From: an uncultured Alphaproteobacteria bacterium
Lineage (GTDB): Bacteria; Pseudomonadota; Alphaproteobacteria; RF32; CAG-239
Direction of reading: 5' to 3'
Assembly (NCBI GenBank): GCA_944391475.1
Contig: CALXTR010000008.1
Span: forward strand, 1-64,000
Length of the DNA: 64,000 bases
Positions within the stretch are counted from its first letter, which is position 1, and each line of letters starts with the position of its first letter. The notes under the pieces are model-generated. The model did no database searches and was not told the origin of the DNA. It saw only the letters and a list, made by a program, of their open reading frames with translations. A program made the translations under genes and the position numbers. Below, one piece after another: positions 26,563 through 36,243 of this stretch.

Positions 26563-27006
26563 ATGAATTCACATCTCCCCAAGCCGGGGCCAAGAGGTCG
26601 GCAAGCCGATGGTAGTCCACATCCGATAGATATTCATGTCGGAAATCGGGTACGCTTGCGCCGTGTATTGTTGGGTATGAGCCAAGAAGATTTAGCTTCT
26701 CGCTTGGGTATTACCTTTCAGCAAGTTCAAAAATATGAACGCGGCCTAAACCGAATTAGCGGTAGCCGCCTTTATGATATCAGCAAAATCTTGCAAGTTA
26801 ATATCGACTATTTTTTCGACGAATTTCAAACTGAGCACAAAGAAATGCCATTTGATAAAAATACCCCTCTGTCAAATTTGATGCAGCAAGAAGAGGCGTT
26901 GGTTTTGGTTAATGCCTATAACAAAATCAAGAAACCGCACTTACGCCAAATGTTGTTTGATTTGGTAGTAAGTATGAGCAATTACTCTAATGATACGCAA
27001 GATTAA
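26563..27006 (+). CDS. XRE-family helix-turn-helix regulator
   Basis: 147 residues. A Cro/CI-type HTH covers about residues 27-82 (VRLRRVLLGMSQEDLASRLG, ITFQQVQKYERGLNRISGSR), followed by a helical C-terminal part. This is the common single-copy alphaproteobacterial XRE regulator type with a short proline-rich lead. It begins with an AAGGAG ribosome site directly after a terminator, so transcript read-through could control it. The 3' end overlaps the convergent histidine kinase gene by four bases. Confidence 0.88.
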   Translation: MNSHLPKPGPRGRQADGSPHPIDIHVGNRVRLRRVLLGMSQEDLASRLGITFQQVQKYERGLNRISGSRLYDISKILQVNIDYFFDEFQTEHKEMPFDKNTPLSNLMQQEEALVLVNAYNKIKKPHLRQMLFDLVVSMSNYSNDTQD

Positions 27007-28442
27007 TCTTGATTAGGCTCTTCTTGCGAGATAGGTAAATAGATAGTAAAGGTAGTTCCGTTATACGATGTCGATGTGACCATGAGGTTTCCTCTGTGGC
27101 GCAAAATAATTTGCTTGGCAATGGAAAGTCCAAGTCCGGTACCTTTAATATTAAGATTTTTGTGTTCTTGCATCCGATAAAAACGCTCGGTCAAACGCGT
27201 GAGATCTTCAGTTGATATTTTTGAGCCTTTGTTGTTGACAGAGATAGCAACAGCTTCGCCAAGAGCTACTTTATGACTTTTAGCTGGCGGAATTGATAAA
27301 GTTTTAGCAATATTGATTTGTACATCACTTTGGCTCACACCATATTTGATGGCGTTATCGGTGAGGTTTTGCAAGAGCTGACGTACTTGAGATTTGTCAG
27401 CAGTAATCTCAGGAACATTGTCCTCAAAATGGATTTTGATTTTGATTTTCCGCTCGGCTGCTTTTTGAGACAAAGATTGAGCCACATCTTCAGCAATCTC
27501 CAACACATCAACGGTTTCATCCGGTCGTTGGTCTTGGTTGAGCTCAATTTTAGAAAGTGAGAGCAAATTTTCGATTAGTGCCGACATAAATTCGGCTTGC
27601 TCTTTCATAATTTTTAAGAATTGGTCACGCGCTTTAGCATCATTTTTGGCGGTTGTTTGCAGTGTTTCAATAAATCCTGAGATAATTGATAGCGGGGTGC
27701 GGAGCTCATGACTGGCATTAGCCACGAAATCAGATTGCATTTTTTCAATTTTCATGGATTTGGTCATATCATAAATTGAAATCACCGCAACAGCGCGTCC
27801 TTTAGACAGCCAAGGAAGTTGTTTGATGTGCGCATAAAGCTTTTGGCTAGATGGTTTTTTGATATAGAAAATGAGGTTTTCCGATTTGCTTTCTTTATTA
27901 AGCACTTTGCTGACAGCAGTGTTAAAGTTATTGGAAGGAAAGAGTTTTTCCACATTTTTATCGGTGATATTTTTACCAAACAGGGTGCGGGCAGAAAGAT
28001 TGGCACCCAAGATATTTCCGGCTCTATCAATCATCATAATTGGATCAGGTAGACTATCAAGCACAGCAGTATCAGAGATAGTTTGCGCTTCCAGAGCATC
28101 GTTTTTATAAGCCCAAAAACTATGCATCGCATTGACAGCACTCACAATTTCACGAGCATCTTTTTCAGAAAGCGACATAGACTTCTCGTCAAAATCTCCA
28201 CCGGCCGCAAGATTTGAAACGTATTTCTTAATTTGTTGGAGTTCAAAAGTAATCGGAAAGAGCATCAATAGGTTAAAAATAACGACAGATGCCAAAGAAA
28301 TGATTGCCAAAAATGGGCTGATGAGTTTGAGTAAAACCAATACCATAAACACTAAGGCCGAAGGTACGGACAAAAACAAAATACGAGCCACAAAACGAGA
28401 GTCACGTTCAATACTAAAGATATTTCGCACAAACTTAAACAT
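27003..28442 (-). CDS. PhoR-like sensor histidine kinase
   Basis: 479 residues. Two membrane helices lie at about 20-60 with almost no periplasmic loop, then a PAS domain (about 125-220, VLDSLPDPIMMIDRAGNILG), a HisKA domain with the phosphorylated histidine in NASHELRTPLSIISGF near 246, and an HATPase domain (DNAIKYG, GTGLGLSIAKQII). This is the PhoR layout. No response regulator or pst gene is adjacent, so the partner is not known from this window. Confidence 0.9.
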   Translation of the reverse strand: MFKFVRNIFSIERDSRFVARILFLSVPSALVFMVLVLLKLISPFLAIISLASVVIFNLLMLFPITFELQQIKKYVSNLAAGGDFDEKSMSLSEKDAREIVSAVNAMHSFWAYKNDALEAQTISDTAVLDSLPDPIMMIDRAGNILGANLSARTLFGKNITDKNVEKLFPSNNFNTAVSKVLNKESKSENLIFYIKKPSSQKLYAHIKQLPWLSKGRAVAVISIYDMTKSMKIEKMQSDFVANASHELRTPLSIISGFIETLQTTAKNDAKARDQFLKIMKEQAEFMSALIENLLSLSKIELNQDQRPDETVDVLEIAEDVAQSLSQKAAERKIKIKIHFEDNVPEITADKSQVRQLLQNLTDNAIKYGVSQSDVQINIAKTLSIPPAKSHKVALGEAVAISVNNKGSKISTEDLTRLTERFYRMQEHKNLNIKGTGLGLSIAKQIILRHRGNLMVTSTSYNGTTFTIYLPISQEEPNQD

Positions 28443-28538
28443 AGGGATACCAATCGTATAAAGTTCAAAAAAAAGTAGACGATGCTTTAAAAAGTAGTAT
28501 GATACATTAAGTTTAATTTTAATTTAATAATAGTAGTT

Positions 28539-31241
28539 ATGAACGAAAAAACATCTCCAGCCATAACCCCGTTGATGGCACAATATTTAGAAATCAAGAA
28601 CGAGCACAAGGACTATCTTCTTTTCTACCGAATGGGGGACTTTTACGAACTTTTTTTTGACGATGCAATAACCGCCTCCAAAGCTTTGGATATTGCCTTA
28701 ACCAAGCGTGGCAAAATCGGGGAAGAAGATATCCCGATGTGCGGTGTTCCGTTTCATGCTTATGAAAGTTATATGGCCAAATTGATAAGGCAGGGCTACA
28801 AGGTTGCCATTTGTGAGCAGGTTGAAGACCCCAAAGAAGCCAAAAAAAGAGGCTATAAAGCGATTGTTAAACGCGAGGTGATTAGGCTTGTAACCCCCGG
28901 TACATTAACCGAAGATAATTTGTTAGATGCCAAACGCAATAACTTTCTCTTAGCGATTAGTAAACAGCCAAATACACTTGGTTTAGCTTGGATAGATGTT
29001 TCTACCGGAGAATTTTTCACTCAAGAATTAATGTTAGGCGGAAAGGCGGAAGAAACATTGCTAAGCACGGTTTTGTCTCGCTTAGAACCGGTTGAGATAA
29101 TTATTTCCGATACCTATTTGCAAAATCCCGACATTTTTAGATTGCTCAATGAGTATAAGGAAAAGCTAACAGTCTTGCCACAAGCCCGCTTTAATAGTGA
29201 GGGCGCCAAAAAAAGGTTGGAAGACATTTTCAAGGTAGAGAGCTTAGAAGTTTTTGGTGCTTTTAGCCGTGCCGAAATAAGCGCGGCCGGAGTGCTGATA
29301 GATTATTTGGAAACCACCCAACGCGGTCAACTTCCGATTATTGAAAAGCCGCATAAGATATTGTCACAACAGGTTATGGAAATTGATGGCCCCACAAGAC
29401 GCAGTCTGGAGTTATTAGATTCATTGTCCGGAGATAAATCTACATCTCTGCTGTCAGTAATTGACCGTACGGTTACCGGCATTGGCGGACGTCTGTTGGC
29501 TAGCCGAGTGGCGTCTCCGTTAGTTGATGTCAGCGAGATAAATCGCCGCTTGGATATTATTGAATTTTTCCTAAACTTTGCGCGGATAAGAGAAGATATG
29601 CGCGATTGCCTGCGCAAGTGCCCGGACTTGGAACGTGCCATTTCTCGTTTGAGTGTTGGTCGTGGCGGCCCGCGCGATTTGGATAATATTAAAATAGCTC
29701 TGGACATGGTTCCTCAAATTAAGAATTTGCTTTTGAGTTATGCCCAGGAAAACAGCGAGCAAATAATTAAAGATTTGCCCGATTCGTTACGCCAAGTCAT
29801 TAATCGGTTGGGACAGCACGGAAATTTGGTGGCCGAACTAAATGAGGCACTGGCCGAAGAATTACCTTTGTTGGCGCGCGATGGCGGTTTTGTTAAAGCC
29901 GGATACAGTGCCGCGCTTGATGAAATAAAATTAATCCGCGATGATAGCCATAAGCTGATTATGGAACTGCAAAATAAATATGCCGCAGCTACCGGTATTA
30001 GCCAACTCAAGATAAAATATAATAATGTGATTGGCTATTTTGTGGAAGTGCCGAGCAAATTTGCTACCGAGATGCTGGAAAATGTAGATTTCATCCATCG
30101 TCAGTCGGTTTTAAATGCGGCACGTTTTACCACAGTTGAGCTGACCGAACTTGAAAACAAAATCCGTGGTGCTTCAGATAAGGCTTTGGCTTTGGAGCTA
30201 GAGATTTTTGATAAGTTGGTGCAAGATGTCAAAATTGCATCAGATGACATTTTGCGTACAGCCAAAGCTTTGGGTGAATTAGACGTTGGTGCGGCGTTAG
30301 CCGATTTGGCACAAGAAAAACAATATTGTCGCCCCGTAGTTGATGATAGTCTGGAATTTGATGTCGTTAATGGCCGGCATCCGGTAGTTGAACGCTCAAT
30401 TGAGCGCGAAAACAGCGGCAGTTTTGTGGGGAACAATTGCCAACTCGATGAGCATAATTCTATCTGGCTATTGACCGGACCTAATATGGCCGGTAAGTCC
30501 ACCTTTTTGCGTCAAAATGCTATTATTGCTGTGATGGCGCAAATGGGCTCATATGTGCCGTGCGATAAGGCTCATATTGGTGTTATTGATAAGATTTTCT
30601 CAAGGGTAGGAGCATCAGATGACTTGGCGCGCGGACGTTCGACTTTTATGGTCGAGATGGTCGAAACCGCCAGCATTTTGAACCAAGCCGACGAGCGCTC
30701 CTTTGTGATTTTAGATGAGATTGGACGAGGCACCGCCACTTTTGACGGCTTGTCGATTGCTTGGGCGGTGGTTGAGCATTTACACGAGGTTAACCGCTGT
30801 CGGGCTTTGTTTGCCACTCACTACCACGAGCTAACAAGCCTAGTTTCCAAACTTCCGCGGATGTCTCTCCATTGTATGAAAATCAAAGAATTTAAAGGCG
30901 ATGTTATTTTCATGCACGAGGTAATTGAAGGCGCCGCTGATAGGTCTTATGGTATCCACGTTGCCAAATTAGCCGGCTTGCCGAACGTGGTGGTTAAGCG
31001 AGCTGAACAGGTGCTGAATTCATTAGAAAATAGTGATAAGAGCCGCAATGTGGTTAAATTGGCGGACGACTTGCCTTTGTTTGCGGTCATGAAGGCAAAA
31101 GAAGAAAAGGCAGAAGAAAAACGCTCTCCGGCAGTTGAGGCCTTAGAAATGCTCAATCCCGATGAGATGAGCCCCAAAGAAGCTTTAGAAAAATTATATG
31201 AGTTGAAAGGGCTGTTGCAAGCAACTGATAAGGCGGTTTAG
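28539..31241 (+). CDS. mutS: DNA mismatch repair protein MutS
   Basis: 900 residues, full length. The mismatch-recognition [15 protein letters not shown] (Phe-x-Glu) is near residue 30, the Walker A motif [14 protein letters not shown] near 645, then the Walker B/signature [20 protein letters not shown] and the helix-turn-helix-like C-terminus. It recognises mispaired bases and recruits MutL. It is monocistronic, with no clear ribosome site. The 3' end overlaps the convergent 31238 gene by four bases. Confidence 0.97.
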   Translation: MNEKTSPAITPLMAQYLEIKNEHKDYLLFYRMGDFYELFFDDAITASKALDIALTKRGKIGEEDIPMCGVPFHAYESYMAKLIRQGYKVAICEQVEDPKEAKKRGYKAIVKREVIRLVTPGTLTEDNLLDAKRNNFLLAISKQPNTLGLAWIDVSTGEFFTQELMLGGKAEETLLSTVLSRLEPVEIIISDTYLQNPDIFRLLNEYKEKLTVLPQARFNSEGAKKRLEDIFKVESLEVFGAFSRAEISAAGVLIDYLETTQRGQLPIIEKPHKILSQQVMEIDGPTRRSLELLDSLSGDKSTSLLSVIDRTVTGIGGRLLASRVASPLVDVSEINRRLDIIEFFLNFARIREDMRDCLRKCPDLERAISRLSVGRGGPRDLDNIKIALDMVPQIKNLLLSYAQENSEQIIKDLPDSLRQVINRLGQHGNLVAELNEALAEELPLLARDGGFVKAGYSAALDEIKLIRDDSHKLIMELQNKYAAATGISQLKIKYNNVIGYFVEVPSKFATEMLENVDFIHRQSVLNAARFTTVELTELENKIRGASDKALALELEIFDKLVQDVKIASDDILRTAKALGELDVGAALADLAQEKQYCRPVVDDSLEFDVVNGRHPVVERSIERENSGSFVGNNCQLDEHNSIWLLTGPNMAGKSTFLRQNAIIAVMAQMGSYVPCDKAHIGVIDKIFSRVGASDDLARGRSTFMVEMVETASILNQADERSFVILDEIGRGTATFDGLSIAWAVVEHLHEVNRCRALFATHYHELTSLVSKLPRMSLHCMKIKEFKGDVIFMHEVIEGAADRSYGIHVAKLAGLPNVVVKRAEQVLNSLENSDKSRNVVKLADDLPLFAVMKAKEEKAEEKRSPAVEALEMLNPDEMSPKEALEKLYELKGLLQATDKAV

Positions 31242-31690
31242 GATAGATTGGCGCATCGTTTGGGTTTAGATAATAAATCTTTAATGTTCATTCCGAAAAA
31301 CAAGCCATATTGGCTCAAAGACTGACTTATTTGCTTAGTTAATTTCCGTCCCAGTTTGGAAGGTTGTTGCCAATAGAGTTCGTTTTCTTCAATCAACTGC
31401 CATACAAAGCGCACATTCAGTTCGGACAAACGCTTATTAGCCGCTTGTGTCCTTGAAATATAATATAAGTCTTTAATAGGGGAGAACAAAATTTCGAGTA
31501 TATCTGGCGAGCAAAAGATACTGTTAGCAAATTGTTTATTAATGGTATTAAATATTTTTTCTTCCGCGGCAATTTTTTCTTTAAGCAGAGTAGAATAAAT
31601 CATTTGGGTTTCAAGGACTAAGGCATCATATTCGGCTTCGAGTTCTTTGCGGCGTTTTTTAATTTGAGCTAAACGTTGATTAGTTTTCAT
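31238..31690 (-). CDS. Coiled-coil protein of unknown function
   Basis: 150 residues. The first 60 are a charged coiled coil ([20 protein letters not shown]), the rest mixed helices with aromatic residues. No family is recognised. The gene lies directly downstream, on the same strand, of the structured RNA candidate at 31717-31915 and its terminator, so it could be under leader control. Confidence 0.6.
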   Translation of the reverse strand: MKTNQRLAQIKKRRKELEAEYDALVLETQMIYSTLLKEKIAAEEKIFNTINKQFANSIFCSPDILEILFSPIKDLYYISRTQAANKRLSELNVRFVWQLIEENELYWQQPSKLGRKLTKQISQSLSQYGLFFGMNIKDLLSKPKRCANLS

Positions 31691-31716
31691 GGCAACATCC
31701 CTAGTTTTTGGTTAAA

Positions 31717-31740
31717 CAAAAACCCGCCGAAAAGTGCGGG
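31717..31740 (-). terminator. Terminator of the structured RNA
   Basis: CCCGC, loop ACTTTTCG, GCGGG and TTTTTGTTT on the minus strand, 27 bases upstream of the 31690 start. Confidence 0.7.
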
Positions 31741-31816
31741 TGGATGTTCACAACCGTTATTAAGGTAACCGTTCTGGCTTATTTGGCACAAAACCTTATT
31801 ACACCAGCATCCACCC
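31738..31816 (-). repeat. 79-base hairpin element, copy 1
   Basis: Flanked by GGGTGGATG and CATCCACCC. The outer parts are identical to the copy at 32034-32111; the 20 bases in the middle differ. It forms the 3' domain of the RNA candidate. Confidence 0.75.
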
Positions 31817-32033
31817 ATCGTGGATTACTGGTATGAATTAAAGTCGCATACCACGACTATCCTTAATAAGAGGCTGTGAAACCCCAAGCACAGTCTTTTC
31901 CCTGTGCTCAAGACCAAGCATAAAGCAATTTTTCAGAAAATCAATATTTTTTTGTAAATAAAATATTTCGCAGACTTTGTTGTTAAGTCTGTTGTTTTAG
32001 GTGTTTGTCCGTATGAAATAAAAAATAGAGGAG

Positions 32034-32111
32034 GGTGGATGTTCACAACCGTCATAAACTCAAACGTCTGGCTTATTTGGCACAAAACCTTATTACACCA
32101 GCATCCACCCC
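32034..32111 (-). repeat. 78-base hairpin element, copy 2
   Basis: Same ends and same conserved inner part (CTGGTGTAATAAGG, TGCCAAATAAGCCAG) as copy 1, but with a different centre (CGTTTGAGTTTATGA). It lacks the 5' half of the RNA seen with copy 1. Confidence 0.75.
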
Positions 32112-32228
32112 AAATATATATTTATGCACCGCGCCCCACACCGCGCTCGCATACTCGGGCACTTCGGCGTTCCTTGCTAAGCGTTCATACTTCCCCCACG
32201 CCCTCTCGCTCACACCTTCTCGCGGCAT
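32073..32228 (-). CDS. Possible 51-residue peptide in a GC-rich patch
   Basis: Starts MPREGVSERAWGKYERLARN and ends in VDAGVIRFCAK, running into hairpin copy 2. The patch at 32113-32235 is clearly richer in G and C than its surroundings, and both strands are open. There is no ribosome site. It is more likely part of a repeat than a real gene; kept at low confidence. Confidence 0.2.
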   Translation of the reverse strand: MPREGVSERAWGKYERLARNAEVPEYASAVWGAVHKYIFGVDAGVIRFCAK

Positions 32229-32239
32229 TCCACTTCACT
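32112..32239. other. GC-rich non-coding patch
   Basis: A stretch rich in cgc and ctc words (for example cgcgctcgcatactcgggca) between the hairpin element and the mlaC terminator. It has the look of an inserted palindromic or repeat element, but I see only one copy in this window. Confidence 0.4.
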
Positions 32240-32280
32240 AAAAACGCTCCGCCTGATAAAATCAAAACGGAGCGTTTTTT
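32240..32280 (-). terminator. Terminator of mlaA-mlaC
   Basis: The stem aaaaacgctccg / cggagcgttttt, 20 bases after the mlaC stop. Confidence 0.85.
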
Positions 32281-32299
32281 CTGGAAGAAAGTATCTTAA

Positions 32300-32905
32300 T
32301 TATGCCTGATTAACTTTATTTTGCAAGTCTTTAATCAAAGCATCCACACCACCGGGATTGTTTTTAATAAAGCCGGAATATTCGTTGCGAGCCGTAATTG
32401 CCAAGCTGACGTTTTCAATTACGATATCAACAATTTTATATTCGCTACCTTCCTGACGCACGCGCCATTTTACGGTTACTGGCTTTCCTTCACCCATATC
32501 CACGGTAGAATCCACATATACCTGACCTTTAGAAGAAGAAGGGGTTGTGCCCACAAAGGTAAATGATTTACCCTTAAATTCATCAAAACGCTTAGACCAA
32601 GTTTTGATATTGAGCTCCCGATAAACTTTGATAAAAGCTTTGCGCTGTTCTGGAGTTGCCGAACGCCAGTTGCGACCAAGTACAAACTTACCGATAAAAT
32701 CCAAATCCAAAGCGCTGTTGAAAAGTTTTTCAAAGCGTTTATCTTTTTCAGCCTGAGAAACATTAGCATTGATAATTTGTTCAATACCTTGAGTGGTTAC
32801 GTCTTCCACAAATTTTTGTGCAGCCTTAGCATCGACTTCCGCCTGAGCTGAACCTGCCACCCACATCATCAATGTAGCTACAATGCCAAACAGATATTTT
32901 TTCAT
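32300..32905 (-). CDS. mlaC: MlaC periplasmic phospholipid-binding protein
   Basis: 201 residues with a signal peptide (MKKYLFGIVATLMMWVAGSAQA). It shows the MlaC/Ttg2D pattern: DLDFIGKFVLGRNWRSATPEQRKAF and VKWRVRQEGSEYKIVDIVIE. It shuttles phospholipids between the outer-membrane MlaA complex and the inner-membrane MlaFEDB transporter. It follows mlaA after 36 bases on the same strand; mlaFED are not in the window. Confidence 0.94.
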   Translation of the reverse strand: MKKYLFGIVATLMMWVAGSAQAEVDAKAAQKFVEDVTTQGIEQIINANVSQAEKDKRFEKLFNSALDLDFIGKFVLGRNWRSATPEQRKAFIKVYRELNIKTWSKRFDEFKGKSFTFVGTTPSSSKGQVYVDSTVDMGEGKPVTVKWRVRQEGSEYKIVDIVIENVSLAITARNEYSGFIKNNPGGVDALIKDLQNKVNQA

Positions 32906-32941
32906 ATTATAGTCACTCCAGAAAAGTTATCAAAATTTAGT

Positions 32942-33727
32942 TTAGTCTTCCATTTCGTCAAAGGTTTGTTCTTCATCGTCCATACCAAAGTCAAAATCAT
33001 AAGACTGATCATCTTTAGCATGGCATCCCAAAGATTTGCGGTTTTGCAAATAAGCCGAGCGCATGGTAGCATAGAAATCAACCGAACCGCGCTCCAAATC
33101 ATCTAAGAGCTCAAGATTTTGTTCTCTTAGGGCAATAGCATAAATAGCCGCATAAGAATACATTACCTTATCACGAATATTAGCATCATTATAAGTACCC
33201 CAGTATACCGGATTCATGAAGACATCAACCACATCTCCGATTGCTGCTCTAGGAGTACTTGGTCCCATGAAAGGCAGTATGATAAACGGTCCGTCTGGCA
33301 CGCACCAATTAGCCAAAGTTACATCAAATTCAGTTTCTTCTTTTTTAAGTCCCCAGCCTTCAGCCACATCAAACATACCCAAAAGACCAAGAGTAGAGTT
33401 GATACCAAACCGAGCCACACCTACGCCCGTTTGTTTGATGTTGCCTTGCAACAAGTGGTTACCAACCGAAATTGGTTCCCTGATATTACTGATAGCCGAG
33501 TTCACACGTTCTCTTGTAAATTCATTCGTAACAGAACGATATCCTTCGGCCACCGGACGCAATACATACTTATCAAACCGATAGTTAAACTTAAACATCG
33601 CCCGATTATATGTTTCAAAGCGGTCTTCATCAATATGTTGGTCATCTTTAGCGTTGTTGCTGGCGCAAGAAGTTGTTAAACTCATCACCAATGCCAAAGC
33701 AGTGCACAAAACAGATTTTCTAATCAT
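32942..33727 (-). CDS. mlaA: MlaA (VacJ) outer-membrane lipoprotein
   Basis: 261 residues. A lipoprotein signal ends in LTTSC. The MlaA core follows: ETYNRAMFKFNYRFDKYVLRP, RFGINSTLGLLGMFDVA and GPFIILPFMGPSTPRAAIG. It removes mislocalised phospholipids from the outer leaflet of the outer membrane and passes them to MlaC, encoded next. The C-terminus is acidic (FDFGMDDEEQTFDEMED). Confidence 0.95.
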   Translation of the reverse strand: MIRKSVLCTALALVMSLTTSCASNNAKDDQHIDEDRFETYNRAMFKFNYRFDKYVLRPVAEGYRSVTNEFTRERVNSAISNIREPISVGNHLLQGNIKQTGVGVARFGINSTLGLLGMFDVAEGWGLKKEETEFDVTLANWCVPDGPFIILPFMGPSTPRAAIGDVVDVFMNPVYWGTYNDANIRDKVMYSYAAIYAIALREQNLELLDDLERGSVDFYATMRSAYLQNRKSLGCHAKDDQSYDFDFGMDDEEQTFDEMED

Positions 33728-33992
33728 ATCATCCCTACTTGTGTTAATAAGTTTAACTTAATATAACAGTTATATTTATTAAATCAACAACTATAATAAA
33801 AATTACCAATAAAAAAGTATGTAAAAATATAACACAAAATCAGAGTACTATTTAAGAAGGTAAGCTACTTGGAGATTTATAGAGGCAAATTGCGCCCGAA
33901 TGTTACAAAGCGGAAATGTTTTGTGTTTTGCCAAAAGAAGAAAAATATACTATTCTCACACGCAGTTGAAACAAAATTATAAGGACAAGATA

Positions 33993-35153
33993 ATGACCAA
34001 TAAACCAGCAAATCCGATTAACCTTTTTGACTGCTCTACTGCTCAAAAAGTTATCGGCCAAGATAAATTTTTGAAAGCTTTTGAAAAAATTTTGAACCAC
34101 GGTGCCTATTGCCAAGGACCGGAAACCAAAGAACTCGAAGCCAAACTGGCTGCTTTTTCGGGTGTTAAATATTGTACCACTTGTGCTTCTGGTACCGATG
34201 CATTGATTTTGCCGCTCATGGCATGGGATGTCAAACCCGGCGATGCCGTATTTGTATCTTCATTTACCTTTGTTGCCTCTGCCGAAGCTCCTGTTTTGCT
34301 CGGCGCAACTCCGATTTTTGTAGATTCGGATCCCAACACCTACAATATGGATCCCAAAGATCTTCAACGTGCTATTGATGAAGTTAAAAAAGAAGGTAAA
34401 CTGAATTTGAAAGCCGTTATTGCGGTAGATATTTTTGGTTCTCCGTGCGATTATGATGCTATTATCAAAATTGCTCATGATAACGGCATGAAAGTTTTGG
34501 CCGATTCTGCTCAAAGCTATGGTTCTAGCTATCATGGCAAGAGAGCAGGTAGCATTGCTGATATGACCGCCACTTCATTCTACCCGACCAAACCTTTGGC
34601 TGGTTATGGTGACGGTGGTGCTAGTTTCACCAATAGCGAAGCAGAGAATGACTTGATGGTTTCTTGTCGCGTTCACGGTATGAGCAAGACCGACCGCTAT
34701 GATAACATTCGTTTTGGTTTGAACTCCCGTATGGATTCATTCCAAGGTGCAGTTGTGTTGCAGAAATTGACTGTTTTTGAGCAAGAACTCAAAGATCGTG
34801 AAATCATTGCCAAACGCTATGACGATGGTTTGGACAGCTACTATGGCAAACAACAGATTTTGGACAATACCACTTCTGCCCGTGCTTTGTACACCATTCA
34901 TTGCGAAGACCGCGATGAGTTGATGTCTTACCTCAAAGAAAAAGGCATTCCTTGCGGTGCATATTATCCGCGTCCGGTTAATACTCAAACTGCTTATGCA
35001 AAATGGAACACCAGAAGCGTTCCGGTTTGCGAGAAATTGTCCAAGACAGTATTGAGTATCCCGATGCACGCATATTTGGATAAAGAAACTCAAGATTATA
35101 TCATTGAGTGCATGAACGAGTTTGCTGCCAACAAAAAATCCAAGGCTGCATAA
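33993..35153 (+). CDS. DegT/DnrJ/EryC1-family sugar aminotransferase
   Basis: 386 residues from the ATG at 33993 (AAGGACA ribosome site). The frame is open from 33900, but the extra 31 residues look non-coding. The PLP motifs are VKYCTTCASGTDALILPLMA, VLADSAQSYGSSY and the catalytic lysine in SFYPTKPLAGYGDGG near residue 195. The family transaminates nucleotide-linked keto-sugars for surface polysaccharide, for example WbpE-like enzymes. No other glycan gene lies beside it. Confidence 0.9.
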   Translation: MTNKPANPINLFDCSTAQKVIGQDKFLKAFEKILNHGAYCQGPETKELEAKLAAFSGVKYCTTCASGTDALILPLMAWDVKPGDAVFVSSFTFVASAEAPVLLGATPIFVDSDPNTYNMDPKDLQRAIDEVKKEGKLNLKAVIAVDIFGSPCDYDAIIKIAHDNGMKVLADSAQSYGSSYHGKRAGSIADMTATSFYPTKPLAGYGDGGASFTNSEAENDLMVSCRVHGMSKTDRYDNIRFGLNSRMDSFQGAVVLQKLTVFEQELKDREIIAKRYDDGLDSYYGKQQILDNTTSARALYTIHCEDRDELMSYLKEKGIPCGAYYPRPVNTQTAYAKWNTRSVPVCEKLSKTVLSIPMHAYLDKETQDYIIECMNEFAANKKSKAA

Positions 35154-35174
35154 TAGTTCGCAGAGCAATAATTG

Positions 35175-35199
35175 AGGCGGGGTTTTCCCCGCCTTTTTT
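35175..35199 (+). terminator. Terminator of the aminotransferase gene
   Basis: aggcgggg, tttt, ccccgcct and Ts. Confidence 0.92.
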
Positions 35200-35216
35200 A
35201 TGTTAGCTCCGTTATC

Positions 35217-35275
35217 TTAAGGCTCACTTGAAGCCCCTTTGAGAACCAACTGCTTTAGTCGGGGAGGTAATGGGT
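35217..35275. repeat. Degenerate palindromic repeat
   Basis: ttgaagcccctttga, then tcggggaggtaatgggtg. It is similar in layout to tcgaagcccccttgat and caaggggtgaca at 45070-45113. The copies are too diverged for a firm call. Confidence 0.3.
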
Positions 35276-35303
35276 GTAACGATTACATCAAATACTTAAG
35301 CAA

Positions 35304-35331
35304 CAAAAAAAGCCCGCATAAGAAAGCGGGC
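35304..35331 (-). terminator. ctrA terminator
   Basis: gcccgc / gcgggc with an eight-base loop and a run of Ts on the minus strand, 29 bases after the ctrA stop. Confidence 0.85.
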
Positions 35332-35359
35332 CATTTTGATTTCAGAACTAGCAGAAAAA

Positions 35360-36046
35360 CTATTTTTTCTCGTCTGGATCACGCAGCACATAACCACGTC
35401 CCCATACGGTTTCAATATAATTTTTGCCACCGGAAGCTTTTTCAAGTTTTTTGCGCAGTTTGCAAATAAATACGTCAATAATCTTGAGTTCCGGTTCATC
35501 AATTCCGCCATAAAGATGGTTTAAGAATTGGTCTTTGTTTAAGGTTGAACCCTTACGCAACGATAACAATTCCATAATCCCATATTCTTTACCGGTAAGA
35601 TGGAGGGTTTTAGTTCCGACCGTAACGGTTTGGGTGTCCAAATTGACCTCAACATCGCCGGTCCGAATAATGGAGTTGGAGTGACCTTTGGAGCGACGCA
35701 CCACAGCTTGCAAGCGAGCCAAGAGTTCAGATTTGTCAAATGGTTTGGTCAAATAGTCATCGGCACCAAAGCCAAGCCCTTTAACCTTTTTATCAGGCTC
35801 AGACAAGCCCGAAAGAATTAACACCGGAGTATTGACCTTTGCTGCACGCAGATTCTTCAACACTTCATAACCATTCATATCCGGCAACATCAAATCCAAG
35901 ATAATGATGTCATAATCATAAAGCTTACCAATCTCAAGTCCGTCTTCGCCCAAATCGGTGGTATCAACAATCATTCCCTCTTTTTTGAGCATCGTCTCAA
36001 TACTTTGAGAAATTGCATAATCGTCTTCAACTAACAAAACTCGCAT
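35360..36046 (-). CDS. ctrA: CtrA cell-cycle response regulator
   Basis: 228 residues. The receiver domain (about 1-115) has the phosphorylated aspartate in [18 protein letters not shown] near residue 51. The OmpR-type winged helix (about 125-220) carries [18 protein letters not shown] and [20 protein letters not shown], nearly identical to other alphaproteobacterial CtrA proteins. CtrA controls replication, division and flagellar genes. It is divergent from fliI, as in other alphaproteobacteria. CtrA-like sites lie in its own upstream region. Confidence 0.97.
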   Translation of the reverse strand: MRVLLVEDDYAISQSIETMLKKEGMIVDTTDLGEDGLEIGKLYDYDIIILDLMLPDMNGYEVLKNLRAAKVNTPVLILSGLSEPDKKVKGLGFGADDYLTKPFDKSELLARLQAVVRRSKGHSNSIIRTGDVEVNLDTQTVTVGTKTLHLTGKEYGIMELLSLRKGSTLNKDQFLNHLYGGIDEPELKIIDVFICKLRKKLEKASGGKNYIETVWGRGYVLRDPDEKK

Positions 36047-36104
36047 TTTGCGCCCCCCTTATATTGATAAGATAAACACATCATAATCTCATATTTTTTA
36101 TTTG

Positions 36105-36140
36105 TTAACCATTTTGAGCAGGTTGTTAATAATTATTAAC
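36105..36140. promoter_or_regulatory. Candidate CtrA-binding sites between ctrA and fliI
   Basis: TTAACCAT at 36105-36112 matches the CtrA eight-base site. Next to it, GTTAATAATTATTAAC (36125-36140) is a perfect 16-bp palindrome holding TTAA-N6-TTAA, one base short of the classical TTAA-N7-TTAA. Confidence 0.5.
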
Positions 36141-36243
36141 AGAAAAATAATTTTTTCATGTGAATAAAATGCAGCAAATTCTCAAAACTTGGCAAATAAC
36201 TGCTATATATGATTGAGAGTTAATGAGGAAAGCGGAGTTTTTG

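Larger units (their letters stand above)
31717..31915 (-). ncRNA. Candidate structured RNA of about 200 bases
   Basis: On the minus strand this stretch folds richly. GCACAG / CTGTGC is at the 5' end. TTATTAAGG (31862-31870) pairs perfectly with CCTTAATAA (31758-31766). TGGTATG / CATACCA and GGGTGGATG / CATCCACCC are further stems. It ends in CCCGC / GCGGG plus Ts (31717-31740). TTGATT / TATGCT, 16 bases apart just upstream, may be its promoter. There is no open frame of note. I do not recognise the family; RNase P, tmRNA and SRP signatures are absent. Confidence 0.5.

Noticed and set aside
31717-32111. Retron or group II intron remnant
   Set aside because: There is no reverse transcriptase gene nearby and no domain V or branch-point signature.
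32035-32299. Plus-strand proteins in the GC-rich patch
   Set aside because: Two overlapping frames without ribosome sites run through a repeat and a terminator; composition rather than coding explains the openness.
33900-33992. Longer N-terminus of the DegT aminotransferase
   Set aside because: The extra 31 residues are not family-like, and the AAGGA site lies before the ATG at 33993.
36190-36204. Sigma-54-like sequence TGGCAAATAACTGCT before fliI
   Set aside because: The distance between the GG and GC elements is one base short of the strict requirement, and the -24 part is imperfect.
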